A stretch of DNA of 64,000 nucleotides from the NCBI GenBank assembly GCA_037446395.1, contig JBBIIP010000006.1, forward strand, positions 53,242 through 117,241, in the 5' to 3' direction. The notes under the pieces are model-generated. The model saw only the letters and a list, made by a program, of their open reading frames with translations, had not been told where the DNA came from and searched no databases. The stretch is from JAAYJT01 sp037446395. Its GTDB lineage: Bacteria; Bacteroidota; Bacteroidia; Bacteroidales; JAAYJT01. Shown piece after piece: positions 8,317 through 17,637 of this stretch. A program made the translations under genes and the position numbers. How positions within the stretch are numbered: the first letter of the stretch is position 1; each line of letters opens with the position of its first letter.

Positions 8317-9101
8317 ATTTCGATAATTCCGGTGAAAACCTTTACTGCCAAACCTTTTAATTTAATGTTGACAAAAGAATTACCCAGTTTATGGGCGAAA
8401 ACTGTCAGAATGCCTCCCGGGGTATTTATTTCTAACCATTTGGCTGATTCCTGCCTGATAATCATGGCCACTATTGCACATGCCGCTGCTCCTGTACCGC
8501 AGGAAAGTGTTTCGCATTCAACTCCTTTCTCGAAAGTTCGCATGCCAAGACCATCCTGGTTCAACTCCAAAAAATTGACATTGGTGCCATCCGGTAAAAA
8601 CCTTTCATCGTTTCGCAGTCTTTTTCCCTGCTCATACACATTGAGGCTATGCAATTCATGAACAGGTTGCACAAAATGCGGAGTTCCTGTATTTAGAAAA
8701 TAGCCATCGTTATGTTGTGTAAATCCAACCACGTTGTTCAAGGTCAAGATGACATGAAAAGACGCATTATCAGATACTTCAATCCAGGCCTCGTGTATCC
8801 CATCATCGGCTTCCAGCCTCAAATGATTTCTGATAATTTTATGATCAAATGCCCATGCAGCAAGGCAACGGCCGCCATTGCCGCAAAATGTTGCCTTCAT
8901 CCCATCCGCATTGTAATAATTCATCCTAAGGTCTTGATTACAGGATTTTTCGGCCAGAATAAGCCCGTCAGCACCTACGCCAAAATGCCGGTCACATAAC
9001 CTCTTGATGAGGCCACTCGAAATGGGAAAGCACGCTGAGCGGTTATCAACGATTATAAAATCATTTCCTGCTCCCTGGTATTTTTCAAATTCAATTTTCA
9101 T
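8313..9101 (-). CDS. dapF: Diaminopimelate epimerase
   Basis: A 262-residue cofactor-independent epimerase converting LL- to meso-diaminopimelate for lysine and peptidoglycan synthesis. The two catalytic cysteines are visible: Cys73 in ATFCGNGGRC and Cys201 in ETLSCGTGAAAC. The N-terminal signature YQGAGNDFIIVDN and DRHFGVGADGLIL are also present. The start is supported by a -7 box about 48 bases upstream at 9149-9156. It is cotranscribed with the GNAT gene through a 4-base overlap. The protein is slightly shorter than the enterobacterial enzyme (about 274 residues) but complete at both ends. Confidence 0.96.
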   Translation of the reverse strand: MKIEFEKYQGAGNDFIIVDNRSACFPISSGLIKRLCDRHFGVGADGLILAEKSCNQDLRMNYYNADGMKATFCGNGGRCLAAWAFDHKIIRNHLRLEADDGIHEAWIEVSDNASFHVILTLNNVVGFTQHNDGYFLNTGTPHFVQPVHELHSLNVYEQGKRLRNDERFLPDGTNVNFLELNQDGLGMRTFEKGVECETLSCGTGAAACAIVAMIIRQESAKWLEINTPGGILTVFAHKLGNSFVNIKLKGLAVKVFTGIIEI

Positions 9102-9474
9102 TCCTCAAAGTCAGAATCAAGCATCGAGTCTGTGCAACCCTTCTTCTGCAAAAATAATCATAACCATGCCACAAAAAAGAAATAATGCGGACAATCTGTT
9201 ATTTGATTTGACAGCTTTTTTCTTTTAACTGACATATTTTCACATTCAACATCCTTAACTTTTTTTAACAATGCAATAAATAATACCGGGATCCCGCAAG
9301 CGTTCTATGTTTCGCCTGGTATAAATGCCTATTGTTATCGCAGACAGGAGCAAAATGGTATAAGAGTTGGTCGGATGTAAACCAATAAAACTGAAATTGG
9401 ATGATGGCATTTTTAAAATGCTACAGTCACTTATCTGCAAAACAAATGAACGAATTAACTGTTAATATTAAAAT
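9102..9474. other. Divergent intergenic region between dapF and htrA
   Basis: These 373 bases hold no convincing gene. The dapF side has a -7 box at 9149-9156. On the htrA side I find no TAnnTTTG match, only AT-rich sequence directly before the start, so the htrA promoter may use another sigma factor; that is inference. Confidence 0.5.
9149..9156 (-). promoter_or_regulatory. -7 promoter box for dapF-GNAT
   Basis: TATTTTTG on the minus strand fits TAnnTTTG and lies about 48 bases upstream of the dapF ATG. A minus-strand TTTG (9172-9175) is 15 bases further upstream, closer than the usual 19-21. Confidence 0.45.
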
Positions 9475-10956
9475 ATGAATGCTATGAGAAAGTTTTTTGG
9501 CTATTTTCTGATTGCAGCCTTTGGTGGGCTCATTTCGCTTTTTGCATACAAAATCCTTGCTCCAAAGGAGCAAATAGCTCTCACAAGCCAGGAGCCTTCC
9601 CAGGCTGTTCCTGTTCAGCTGGCAAGCTACTCCACGGGTAGCCTTCCGGCAATGGCACCCGATTTTGTGAGGGCTGCCGAATTGACTGTAAACGCAGTAG
9701 TGCATATCAGAACAGAGTACACAAGAAAAAGCAGTGTTTATGATTTCTTCTTTGATGATTTCAATAATTTCTTTAATGACAGGCGCCAACCATTTTCTCC
9801 CCGTTCAAATCCAATTGTAGCCACCGGAAGTGGGGTAATTATTTCTGCAGATGGATACATTGTTACAAACAATCATGTGGTGCAGGAAGCTGAGGTCATC
9901 AAGGTTACACTCAACGATAAAAGAGAATTTGAAGCTAAAATAATTGGGACAGACCCTACAACCGACCTTGCTGTGGTTAAAATCGAAGCAACCGGCTTAC
10001 CCACAGTGGCCTACGGCAACTCCGACGAAGTGAAAGTTGGGGAATGGGTGTTGGCTGTTGGCAACCCGTTCAATCTCGCCTCAACTGTCACTGCAGGAAT
10101 TGTCAGCGCCAAAGCCCGCAATATCAACATCCTACAAAACCCCGAAGGTACCGCCATTGAATCATTCATTCAGACCGATGCTGCCGTGAACCGGGGAAAT
10201 TCAGGAGGTGCACTGGTGAACACGATGGGAGAGCTTATTGGAATCAATGCTGCCATTGCAAGCGGTACAGGCTATTACACAGGCTATTCTTTTGCAATCC
10301 CTGTGAATATTGTGAAAAAAGTAGTAAATGACTTTATTCTTTATGGCGAGGTTCAACGTGCTTTTTTGGGGGTCAGTATTCGTGAAATAGACAGCAAGCT
10401 CGCATCAGACCAGGGACTTAAAGACATAAAAGGAGTCTATGTTGCCGGGATTACTGACAATGGTGCCGCCGCTGATGCCGGAATAAAGGATGGAGATATT
10501 ATCTTGTCCATTCAGGGCATCCCGGTGAACACAACCAGCGAACTCCTTGAGGCAGTTGGGCAGCATAGGCCCGGCGAAACAATAAACGTGGGTATAAAAC
10601 GTAAAGATAAGGAGCAAACCTATCGCGTGACGCTGCGAAACAGAGAAGGAAATACAAGCATTGTTAAAACCGAACCTCGCAATATCGTCAATCTGCTTGG
10701 GGCAACCCTCGAAGAAGTTCCAGCCGAGACGAAAGCAAAATTGATGATTTCAGGTGGTGTTCAAATTACCAAGCTGGGTAATGGGGTGCTTCAATCGGCC
10801 GGCGTACGAGATGGTTTTATCATTACAAAAATTGATGGAAAGACTGTTTCCAAAGTTGCTGACGTAGAAAATGTGCTCAAAAACAAGAAAGGTGGTGTGC
10901 TCGTCGAAGGCATATACCCAAACAGGATGAAAGCATACTATGGATTTGGTCTTTGA
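9475..10956 (+). CDS. htrA: Periplasmic serine protease HtrA/DegP (Do family)
   Basis: A 493-residue envelope protease and chaperone that degrades misfolded exported proteins. An N-terminal hydrophobic segment (about residues 8-25) acts as signal or anchor. The trypsin-like domain has an intact triad: His134 in NNHVVQ, Asp164 in TTDLAVVKI, Ser243 in NRGNSGGAL. Two PDZ domains follow (roughly 290-385 and 400-493); the first includes VAGITDNGAAADAGIKDGDI. The start could also be the ATG at 9484 (MRKFF). The gene stands alone, transcribed toward rpoD with a structured 117-base gap between them. Confidence 0.95.
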   Translation: MNAMRKFFGYFLIAAFGGLISLFAYKILAPKEQIALTSQEPSQAVPVQLASYSTGSLPAMAPDFVRAAELTVNAVVHIRTEYTRKSSVYDFFFDDFNNFFNDRRQPFSPRSNPIVATGSGVIISADGYIVTNNHVVQEAEVIKVTLNDKREFEAKIIGTDPTTDLAVVKIEATGLPTVAYGNSDEVKVGEWVLAVGNPFNLASTVTAGIVSAKARNINILQNPEGTAIESFIQTDAAVNRGNSGGALVNTMGELIGINAAIASGTGYYTGYSFAIPVNIVKKVVNDFILYGEVQRAFLGVSIREIDSKLASDQGLKDIKGVYVAGITDNGAAADAGIKDGDIILSIQGIPVNTTSELLEAVGQHRPGETINVGIKRKDKEQTYRVTLRNREGNTSIVKTEPRNIVNLLGATLEEVPAETKAKLMISGGVQITKLGNGVLQSAGVRDGFIITKIDGKTVSKVADVENVLKNKKGGVLVEGIYPNRMKAYYGFGL

Positions 10957-11012
10957 CGAAAAATGGAATAGTTATTGATAATAAAATATTGCAAACCAAA
11001 TAAAACAAACCT

Positions 11013-11071
11013 TGCATTTCATCGGCGTCAGCAGGTGAAATGCATTGGTATTGTATATAAATTATACCAAT
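11013..11071 (+). promoter_or_regulatory. Two adjacent perfect stem-loops in the rpoD leader
   Basis: The first arm pair is TGCATTTCA (11013-11021) with TGAAATGCA (11036-11044), 9 bp around a 14-base loop. The second is ATTGGTAT (11044-11051) with ATACCAAT (11064-11071), 8 bp around an AT-rich 12-base loop, ending two bases before the rpoD ATG at 11074. The arms share base 11044. No T-run follows either, so a terminator is unlikely. They could control translation initiation of rpoD, or be protein operators. Confidence 0.5.
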
Positions 11072-11073
11072 AA

Positions 11074-11940
11074 ATGCGACAACTCAAAATAACAAAATCA
11101 ATCACCAACCGCGAAACAGCCTCTTTGGATAAGTACCTACAGGAGATTGGTCGCGAGGAATTGATTTCGGCCGAAGAGGAAGTATTACTTGCCCAAAAAA
11201 TTAAGACCGGCGACCAACATGCGCTCGAAAAACTGGTTAAGGCCAACCTAAGGTTTGTGGTTTCTGTCGCAAAGCAATATCAGAACCAAGGACTAAGCCT
11301 TCCTGATTTAATCAACGAAGGAAACGTGGGACTGATAAAAGCCGCTCAGCGGTTCGACGAAACCCGAGGCTTTAAATTCATCAGCTATGCGGTATGGTGG
11401 ATTCGTCAATCTATTTTGCAAGCGCTGGCTGAGCAGGCCAGGATTGTGCGGTTGCCTTTGAACCAGGTAGGATCGCTGAACAGGATTAAAAAAGAATCGA
11501 GTAAGCTGGAGCAGTTGTATGAACGAACGCCATCGGCCGGAGAAATTGCCGAAGCCATGGATGTTCCTGAACAGAAGATTGAGGCTGCCTTGAAAATTTC
11601 GACACGCTACATTTCGATGGATGCGCCGTTGATCGAAGACGAAGACACGAAATATATTGATGTTTACGTCAGCGAAGACGGAGCTGGTACGGATGATAGT
11701 CTCATTAAAGAATCGCTTTCGAAAGAAATTGAGCGCTCACTTGCAACCCTGACTGATCGCGAACGCCAGGTTTTGTATCTTTTCTACGGCATCGGAATGA
11801 ATCATGGCCTTACGCTCGAAGAAATTGGCGCAAAGTTCGATCTTACGCGCGAACGAGTCAGGCAAATAAAAGAACGCGCCATCAGGCGGCTCAAGCAGTC
11901 CTCGCGCAATCGCCTTCTGCAATCATACCTCGGACAATAA
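11074..11940 (+). CDS. rpoD: Primary RNA polymerase sigma factor RpoD/SigA
   Basis: A 288-residue group 1 sigma-70 factor of the short Bacteroidota type, lacking region 1.1. It begins with the MRQLKITKSIT sequence typical of this phylum. Region 2 reads LRFVVSVAKQYQNQGLSLPD, then LINEGNVGLIKAAQRFDETRGFKFISYAVWWIRQSI. Region 3 follows (about 120-195), and region 4 ends with LTLEEIGAKFDLTRERVRQI plus a basic tail. This factor should recognise the TAnnTTTG -7 boxes found throughout the window. The start codon abuts two stem-loops in the leader, and a strong terminator follows at 11967. Confidence 0.97.
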   Translation: MRQLKITKSITNRETASLDKYLQEIGREELISAEEEVLLAQKIKTGDQHALEKLVKANLRFVVSVAKQYQNQGLSLPDLINEGNVGLIKAAQRFDETRGFKFISYAVWWIRQSILQALAEQARIVRLPLNQVGSLNRIKKESSKLEQLYERTPSAGEIAEAMDVPEQKIEAALKISTRYISMDAPLIEDEDTKYIDVYVSEDGAGTDDSLIKESLSKEIERSLATLTDRERQVLYLFYGIGMNHGLTLEEIGAKFDLTRERVRQIKERAIRRLKQSSRNRLLQSYLGQ

Positions 11941-11966
11941 ACCGCTTGTAATCAACAACTTATAAG

Positions 11967-11992
11967 CCATCTCTAACAGGGATGGTTTTTTT
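11967..11992 (+). terminator. Rho-independent terminator after rpoD
   Basis: Stem CCATCTC/GGGATGG (11967-11973 with 11979-11985, one wobble pair), loop TAACA, followed directly by a run of seven T. It begins 27 bases after the rpoD stop. Confidence 0.8.
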
Positions 11993-12128
11993 ATTTCAGC
12001 GAAAATATTGTCGTGCTATATCTTCTCAATTAGTTTATATATTTTTACCCGAAAATTAGGCTTAGACAATTTTTAGTCTTACTCTTCCTCTAATCATAGT
12101 TAGCGAATAACAAATAAAATTTTAAATA

Positions 12129-13616
12129 ATGGATGATTTTTCCAAAACAGGTCAGTATCACAATGACCAATATCAAACCAAATTAGATCAATGGATTACC
12201 GATCAGAAATCAGCAAACTCCTTCATTGAGGCAATTGGAAGGCTATGGTATGAAAAAGAAATTGAATTGATTTTTCTGCGCCGCCAGTTGCTTGATCGTG
12301 GAGCAAACTCCGTGCTGCATAAGCATTCCTATGCTGAGAACATTATCAAAAAAAAGCTAACCATTCAAGATTCGCTGCTGATAGCCAATGGCATGCTGGA
12401 GCTCGACATTGCCCCGGCACGCATTGATATTGGCCGGTTAAACCGCGAATGGGTTGAGGAGAAAGAAACTTTTGGACTGGATGTCAAGAAATTCTTATGC
12501 AATAAACTGGGTCATTTCATCGGGGTTCCTCCGCGAAGCACAAAAACAAAGGATGTTATTCTTTACGGTTTTGGACGAATCGGGCGTTTGCTTGCCCGTG
12601 AGTTGATTCATGGGGCAGGCAAGGGCTCGCAACTCAGATTGCGAGCCATCGTAACACGCGGAAACTCAGAAGAAGACATTCGCAAGCGGGCTTCCCTCCT
12701 GCGAAAAGATTCGGTTCATGGGGTATTCACAGGCATCGCCATCGAAAATGTGAATGATAAAACTTTATTCATGAATGGCCATACCGTGCATATGATTTCT
12801 GCCGCCACTCCTGAAGAGGTTGATTACGAAGCCTACGGAATCAAAGATGCACTTTTGATAGACAATACCGGCATTGTGCGCGATCGCGCCAATCTTAGTC
12901 GCCACCTGAAAGCGCCCGGAGTAGGGATGGTACTGCTGACAGCTCCGGGCAAAGGCGATATACCCAATATTGTTTACGGAGTGAACCAGGAAACCTGCCT
13001 GCTCGGAAATGACGGAGAAAAGATTTTTTCGGCGGCATCCTGCACCACAAATGCCGTAGTACCTGTGCTTGATGTGATTCAAAGAAAGCTTGGGGTCGTT
13101 AAAGGCCATATCGAAACCGTCCATTCATATACCAACGACCAAAACCTCCTGGATAACTATCATAAAAAAAGCCGCCGCGGGCGCTCTGCACCCTTAAATA
13201 TGGTAATTACTGAGACTGGGGCTGCATCCGCTGCCGTAAAAGCCATCCCTTCGCTTAAAGGGAAACTCACGGCAAATTCAGTTAGGGTGCCAACGCCAAA
13301 TGTTTCCCTGGCCATACTAATGCTCGAGGTGGAGAGAGAAACCAGTGCCGAAGAGGTAAATGAAATTATGCGCGACGCATCGCTTCACGGAAAACTGATT
13401 GAACAAATCAGGTTTTCAAACTCCAACGAGTTGGTCTCGAGCGATTGCATTGGCGATTCATGTGCCTGCATTTTTGACAGCCCTGCAACATTGGTTTCGA
13501 CCGATAAAAAAAATATTGTCCTCTACGCCTGGTACGATAACGAATTTGGATATACCTGCCAGGTGATGCGTCTTGCAAAACACATTTCGGAAGTTAAGAG
13601 TTATAGGTATTACTAA
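12129..13616 (+). CDS. gap: Glyceraldehyde-3-phosphate dehydrogenase, long form
   Basis: A 495-residue GAPDH. The conventional enzyme (about 335 residues) corresponds to residues 140-490: NAD-binding YGFGRIGRLLAREL (147-153 is the core), catalytic Cys305 in SAASCTTNAVVPVL, and downstream ETVHSYTNDQNLLDNYHKK, then RGRSAPLNMVITETGA. The first 135 residues are an N-terminal extension with many charged residues and no recognisable domain; long GAPDHs of this sort are known in Bacteroidota. It converts glyceraldehyde 3-phosphate to 1,3-bisphosphoglycerate in glycolysis or gluconeogenesis. It stands as a single gene; no clear TAnnTTTG box is visible upstream. Confidence 0.94.
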   Translation: MDDFSKTGQYHNDQYQTKLDQWITDQKSANSFIEAIGRLWYEKEIELIFLRRQLLDRGANSVLHKHSYAENIIKKKLTIQDSLLIANGMLELDIAPARIDIGRLNREWVEEKETFGLDVKKFLCNKLGHFIGVPPRSTKTKDVILYGFGRIGRLLARELIHGAGKGSQLRLRAIVTRGNSEEDIRKRASLLRKDSVHGVFTGIAIENVNDKTLFMNGHTVHMISAATPEEVDYEAYGIKDALLIDNTGIVRDRANLSRHLKAPGVGMVLLTAPGKGDIPNIVYGVNQETCLLGNDGEKIFSAASCTTNAVVPVLDVIQRKLGVVKGHIETVHSYTNDQNLLDNYHKKSRRGRSAPLNMVITETGAASAAVKAIPSLKGKLTANSVRVPTPNVSLAILMLEVERETSAEEVNEIMRDASLHGKLIEQIRFSNSNELVSSDCIGDSCACIFDSPATLVSTDKKNIVLYAWYDNEFGYTCQVMRLAKHISEVKSYRYY

Positions 13617-13787
13617 CCGATTCTTGTAAAACTGAGATTTTATTACCCACGAAAAGCAGCAATCTGTATTCTCCAATCATAAGGTGAAAAACTGAATTTA
13701 CAGAATAAGTAACACAATCTTAACCTAGGGTGATTGCTACGTTTTGATTTATGTTATTTATTTGCATTTTTTTTGAAGAAAGATATT

Positions 13788-15401
13788 ATGAAAAGCGCAA
13801 AATATATATTCGTGACCGGAGGGGTTACATCTTCGCTGGGGAAAGGCATTATTTCGGCCTCTCTGGCCAAACTGCTTCAGTCGAGAGGATTCTCTGTGAC
13901 CATTCAGAAATTAGATCCCTATATTAACGTTGACCCGGGGACACTGAATCCTTATGAGCATGGAGAATGTTATGTGACCAACGATGGTGCCGAAACTGAC
14001 CTGGATTTAGGGCATTACGAGCGCTTTCTGAACGTTCCTACTTCCCAGGCAAACAACGTCACCACGGGGCGAATCTACCAGTCGGTCATACAAAAAGAGC
14101 GGCGCGGCGACTACCTGGGAGAAACAGTGCAGGTGATTCCGCATATCACCGATGAAATAAAAAACCGAATAAAAATTCTTGGCAGCGAGAATAAATATGA
14201 CTTTGTAATTACGGAAATTGGGGGTACCGTAGGCGATATTGAATCTTTGCCTTATATCGAGGCCGTGCGCCAGATGCGGTGGGAGCTGGGCATCAACTGC
14301 CTGGTGGTTCATCTGACCCTTATCCCCTACCTTTCCACGACAGGCGAACTTAAAACCAAACCAACCCAACACTCAGTAAAAACCTTGCTCGAATCGGGAG
14401 TTCAACCCGACATCATCGTATGCAGAACCTCTTACCCTATCAGCGAAGCCATCAGGAACAAGATTGCCTTATTTTGTAATGTAGTGCCTAAAGCGGTAAT
14501 CGAAGCCATTGATGCAGAAACGATCTATGAAGTGCCGCTATTGATGCGTGCTGAAAATCTTGACAGTGTGGTGCTCGAAAAAATGCTCATCCCCACCAAT
14601 ACAAGTTCGGATTTAACCGAATGGGAGAATTTTATTTTCAGGCATAAGAATCCAACAAAAATCATCAGCATCGGGCTCGTTGGCAAATATGTTGAATTGA
14701 AAGACTCCTACAAGTCAATCGTAGAATCGTTTGTTCATGCCGGGGCTGCCACACAGTCGAAGATACATTTGAGACTGATTAAGGCAGAAGAGATTAGTAA
14801 TGATAATATCCAGGAAAAACTTAAAGGACTAAGTGGCATTCTTGTCGCACCTGGTTTTGGAGAACGAGGTTTCGAGGGTAAGCTGAATGCCATCCGGTTT
14901 GCAAGGGAAAACAACATTCCTTTCCTTGGAATTTGTCTTGGAATGCAATGTGCTGTTGTTGAATTCGCCCGAAATGTACTAAAGCTTCACAATGCAAACA
15001 GCACCGAGATGAACCCTGCAACGCCTTTTCCGGTAATAGACCTAATGGAAGAGCAAAAAAGCATTTCGTCAAAAGGTGGTACCATGCGACTTGGCGCCTA
15101 CCCTTGCCGTTTGAAAGAAGGAAGCAAAGTTCATCAAATATATAAGACTTTGCATATCTCGGAGCGACACCGCCACCGATACGAATTCAATAATAAGTAT
15201 ATTCAAAAATTCGAAGCCGCAGGCATGATCGCAAGCGGAATATACGAAAAAGACAATCTGGTGGAGATTTTCGACCTCACAAGCCACCCATGGTTTATTG
15301 GCATCCAGTTTCATCCAGAGTATCAAAGTACCGTGGCAAAGCCCCATCCGTTGTTTGTAAGCTTTGTTGAAGCTGCACTTCGATTCGATAAAAATAACTG
15401 A
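13788..15401 (+). CDS. pyrG: CTP synthase
   Basis: A 537-residue glutamine-hydrolysing CTP synthase that aminates UTP to CTP. The start is the ATG at 13788, since the family begins MKSAKYIFVTGGVTSSLGKG; an upstream TTG frame would add 18 unrelated residues. The synthetase domain contains the P-loop-like GGVTSSLGKGI and TEIGGTVGDIESLP. The class I glutamine amidotransferase domain has Cys383 in GICLGMQ and the His/Glu pair in QFHPEYQ. Length is standard. The order pyrG-yidC follows, separated by a promoter, a neighbourhood I recall from other Bacteroidota. Confidence 0.97.
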   Translation: MKSAKYIFVTGGVTSSLGKGIISASLAKLLQSRGFSVTIQKLDPYINVDPGTLNPYEHGECYVTNDGAETDLDLGHYERFLNVPTSQANNVTTGRIYQSVIQKERRGDYLGETVQVIPHITDEIKNRIKILGSENKYDFVITEIGGTVGDIESLPYIEAVRQMRWELGINCLVVHLTLIPYLSTTGELKTKPTQHSVKTLLESGVQPDIIVCRTSYPISEAIRNKIALFCNVVPKAVIEAIDAETIYEVPLLMRAENLDSVVLEKMLIPTNTSSDLTEWENFIFRHKNPTKIISIGLVGKYVELKDSYKSIVESFVHAGAATQSKIHLRLIKAEEISNDNIQEKLKGLSGILVAPGFGERGFEGKLNAIRFARENNIPFLGICLGMQCAVVEFARNVLKLHNANSTEMNPATPFPVIDLMEEQKSISSKGGTMRLGAYPCRLKEGSKVHQIYKTLHISERHRHRYEFNNKYIQKFEAAGMIASGIYEKDNLVEIFDLTSHPWFIGIQFHPEYQSTVAKPHPLFVSFVEAALRFDKNN

Positions 15402-15459
15402 TTATCAGTTAATTAAAAATAATTTTCGATTCGTCTTTCAGCCAATTGTTACAAACCCT

Positions 15460-15467
15460 TATCTTTG
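15460..15467 (+). promoter_or_regulatory. -7 promoter box for yidC
   Basis: TATCTTTG matches TAnnTTTG exactly and sits 36 bases upstream of the yidC ATG. A TTTC at 15436-15439, 20 bases upstream, can serve as the -33 element. Confidence 0.65.
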
Positions 15468-15503
15468 CGGCTTCTTTTAATCTATATCAGCAACATCTTG
15501 TAA

Positions 15504-17438
15504 ATGAACAAAGAAAATATTTTCGGGCTGGTTCTGATCTTTGGCCTGCTCATAGCATATAGCCTCTTCATGAGCCCATCGAGGGAGGAACTTGAAAAGC
15601 GCAAACTTGTGCAGGATTCAATAGCCCGCAACTACCAACGCCAGCTCGATTCGATACGATTGGTTTCGCAGGCTGATAGGGCGCTTCAGCAAATAAGCCA
15701 GGAAAAGAGACCAAATACTGATGACACACTTGCCCAAAAAGCCATGCTGACGGATCGTTTTGGTGTTTTTGCCGCCGCAATTACGGGACAAGAAAAGATT
15801 TATTATCTTGAAAACGAAGTACTTCGCCTTGGAATTTCATCAAAAGGCGGGAGAATTATATCCGCCGAACTCAAAAATTATCGAACTTTCGATACCCTTC
15901 CATTGCAATTGATAAATGCTGATTCTTCATTGTTCAATTTGATCTTTTTTTCGAATAACAGGATTATCAGAACACAAGAACTTTATTTTGAGCCATACTG
16001 GTATAACGCGGAGCATACCGGTTCAGACAAACTGAATGTAGCCGGAGAGGACGAATTGCGATTCGGTATGCGATTGTATATAGCTGACCAGGGTGGTTCA
16101 GGTAATAAGAACGCTTATGTCGAATTCCTTTATTCTATTCCTGGCAATAAGTTTATGACCGGCCTTACACTCAATTTCGTTGGGATGAACACGGCCATTG
16201 ACGCCAACATGAACTCGCTTACTCTTGAGTGGCAGAACCAGCTAAGGCGTCAGGAGAAACACCTGAAAACTGAATCAAACGTCTCTACGATTATTTATCG
16301 CTATTTGAGTGACGAAACAGGAGAATTGCCTGAAACAAAGGATGGTGCAGAATCTCTAAAGACAAGGGTGAAATGGATCGCATTTAAGCAGCAATTTTTT
16401 ACTACCACCCTCATTGCCAACGACTTTTTCCTAAGCAGCGAAATTAAATCGTATACCCAACCCAACCTCTCCGACGCTCGCTATCTGAAAACAATGAAAG
16501 CCGATATCAGCATTCCGTTTCAACATGCTGAGAATTTTTCTGTTCCAATGCAGTTCTACCTGGGTCCCAATAAATATAATATTCTTCGGAAATACAAACT
16601 TGACCTCGAGCGCCAAATTCCACTCGGATGGAGTTTTTTCCTGATGCAGGGCATTAATCGTTATGCAGTTATCCCTGTTTTCAACTTCCTTGAAGGCTTC
16701 AACCTCAATTATGGCATTATTATTCTGATTTTGACTATTTTATTGAAAATCATCCTTTCGCCACTTACTTATAAAACTTATACCTCGTCGGCTAAGATGC
16801 GGGTATTAAAACCCGAGGTTGAGGAGCTCAATAAGAAATACCCCAACAAAGAAGACGCAATGAAGAAGCAGCAGGCAATGATGGCCTTGTATAAAAAGGC
16901 AGGGGTCAATCCGATGTCTGGGTGTTTGCCGGTGCTGTTTCAGATGCCAATCCTGATTGCTATGTTTAGGTTTTTCCCTTCATCTATAGAGCTGAGGCAG
17001 CAGTCGTTCCTGTGGGCACACGACCTCAGCACATACGATTCTGTATTAAACCTGCCTTTCACGATCCCATTTTATGGCGACCATGTAAGCCTCTTTACAC
17101 TGCTGATGACAATCTCCACGCTGGCCTATACATATGTAAACAACAAGATGATGGATACCGGCCAAAACCAGATGCCTGGCATGAAGTTGATGATGTATAT
17201 TATGCCCGTCATGTTCCTGGGATTCTTTAATAACTTTTCAGCCGGCCTCAGCTACTATTATTTTCTGGCCAACCTGCTCACATTTGCACAAATGTGGCTG
17301 ATACGCAAAATGATCAGTGAGGATAAAATCAGGGCAAAAATTGCTGCAAACCAGAAGAAAACTGTCAAAGTATCTGGTTTTCAGAAACGCCTCGAGGAGA
17401 TGGCCAGGCAAAGAGGCTACAAGCCTTCGAAAAAGTAA
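15504..17438 (+). CDS. yidC: Membrane protein insertase YidC
   Basis: A 644-residue YidC/Oxa1 insertase that folds membrane proteins with or without SecYEG. It has an N-terminal transmembrane segment (about residues 6-22), a large periplasmic domain up to about residue 370, and then the conserved five-helix core: NYGIIILILTILLKIILSPL, the cytoplasmic hairpin SSAKMRVLKPEVEELNKKYP, and MSGCLPVLFQMPILIAMFRF. The C-terminus is strongly basic (QKRLEEMARQRGYKPSKK), as expected for ribosome contact. It is transcribed from its own promoter and followed by rpsA, which also has its own promoter. Confidence 0.97.
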   Translation: MNKENIFGLVLIFGLLIAYSLFMSPSREELEKRKLVQDSIARNYQRQLDSIRLVSQADRALQQISQEKRPNTDDTLAQKAMLTDRFGVFAAAITGQEKIYYLENEVLRLGISSKGGRIISAELKNYRTFDTLPLQLINADSSLFNLIFFSNNRIIRTQELYFEPYWYNAEHTGSDKLNVAGEDELRFGMRLYIADQGGSGNKNAYVEFLYSIPGNKFMTGLTLNFVGMNTAIDANMNSLTLEWQNQLRRQEKHLKTESNVSTIIYRYLSDETGELPETKDGAESLKTRVKWIAFKQQFFTTTLIANDFFLSSEIKSYTQPNLSDARYLKTMKADISIPFQHAENFSVPMQFYLGPNKYNILRKYKLDLERQIPLGWSFFLMQGINRYAVIPVFNFLEGFNLNYGIIILILTILLKIILSPLTYKTYTSSAKMRVLKPEVEELNKKYPNKEDAMKKQQAMMALYKKAGVNPMSGCLPVLFQMPILIAMFRFFPSSIELRQQSFLWAHDLSTYDSVLNLPFTIPFYGDHVSLFTLLMTISTLAYTYVNNKMMDTGQNQMPGMKLMMYIMPVMFLGFFNNFSAGLSYYYFLANLLTFAQMWLIRKMISEDKIRAKIAANQKKTVKVSGFQKRLEEMARQRGYKPSKK

Positions 17439-17515
17439 GCATCACCCGTTTTCACTGCCAATGAATTCCCGAAGCAGGAAAGTCGGGAAAGATTTTTTCG
17501 TGTAAAAATAATTTT

Positions 17516-17523
17516 TACCTTTG
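17516..17523 (+). promoter_or_regulatory. -7 promoter box for rpsA
   Basis: TACCTTTG, an exact TAnnTTTG match, about 115 bases upstream of the rpsA ATG. A T-run (17493-17498) lies where the -33 element would be. The long leader could host autoregulation by S1, but I see no clear structure. Confidence 0.55.
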
Positions 17524-17637
17524 CACCCCTGTTTTGCGGCGTATGGAGAATGCTCAAAATCGCCATAACAAACAGGAAATGAGTAATTAACCTATTTATT
17601 AACCCGGTTTGCGAAAGCAACCACAAAGGAATTTTGA

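Noticed and set aside
9255..9440. 61-codon minus-strand frame between dapF and htrA
   Set aside because: No recognisable motif, poor composition, and it lies in a probable promoter region.
11013..11044. Stem-loop after htrA as a terminator
   Set aside because: No T-run follows; the hairpin is followed by TTGGTATTG and lies close to rpoD, so a leader structure is more likely.
13734..13787. Upstream TTG start for pyrG
   Set aside because: CTP synthases begin at the MKSAKYIFVTGG motif; the extra 18 residues are hydrophobic and unrelated.
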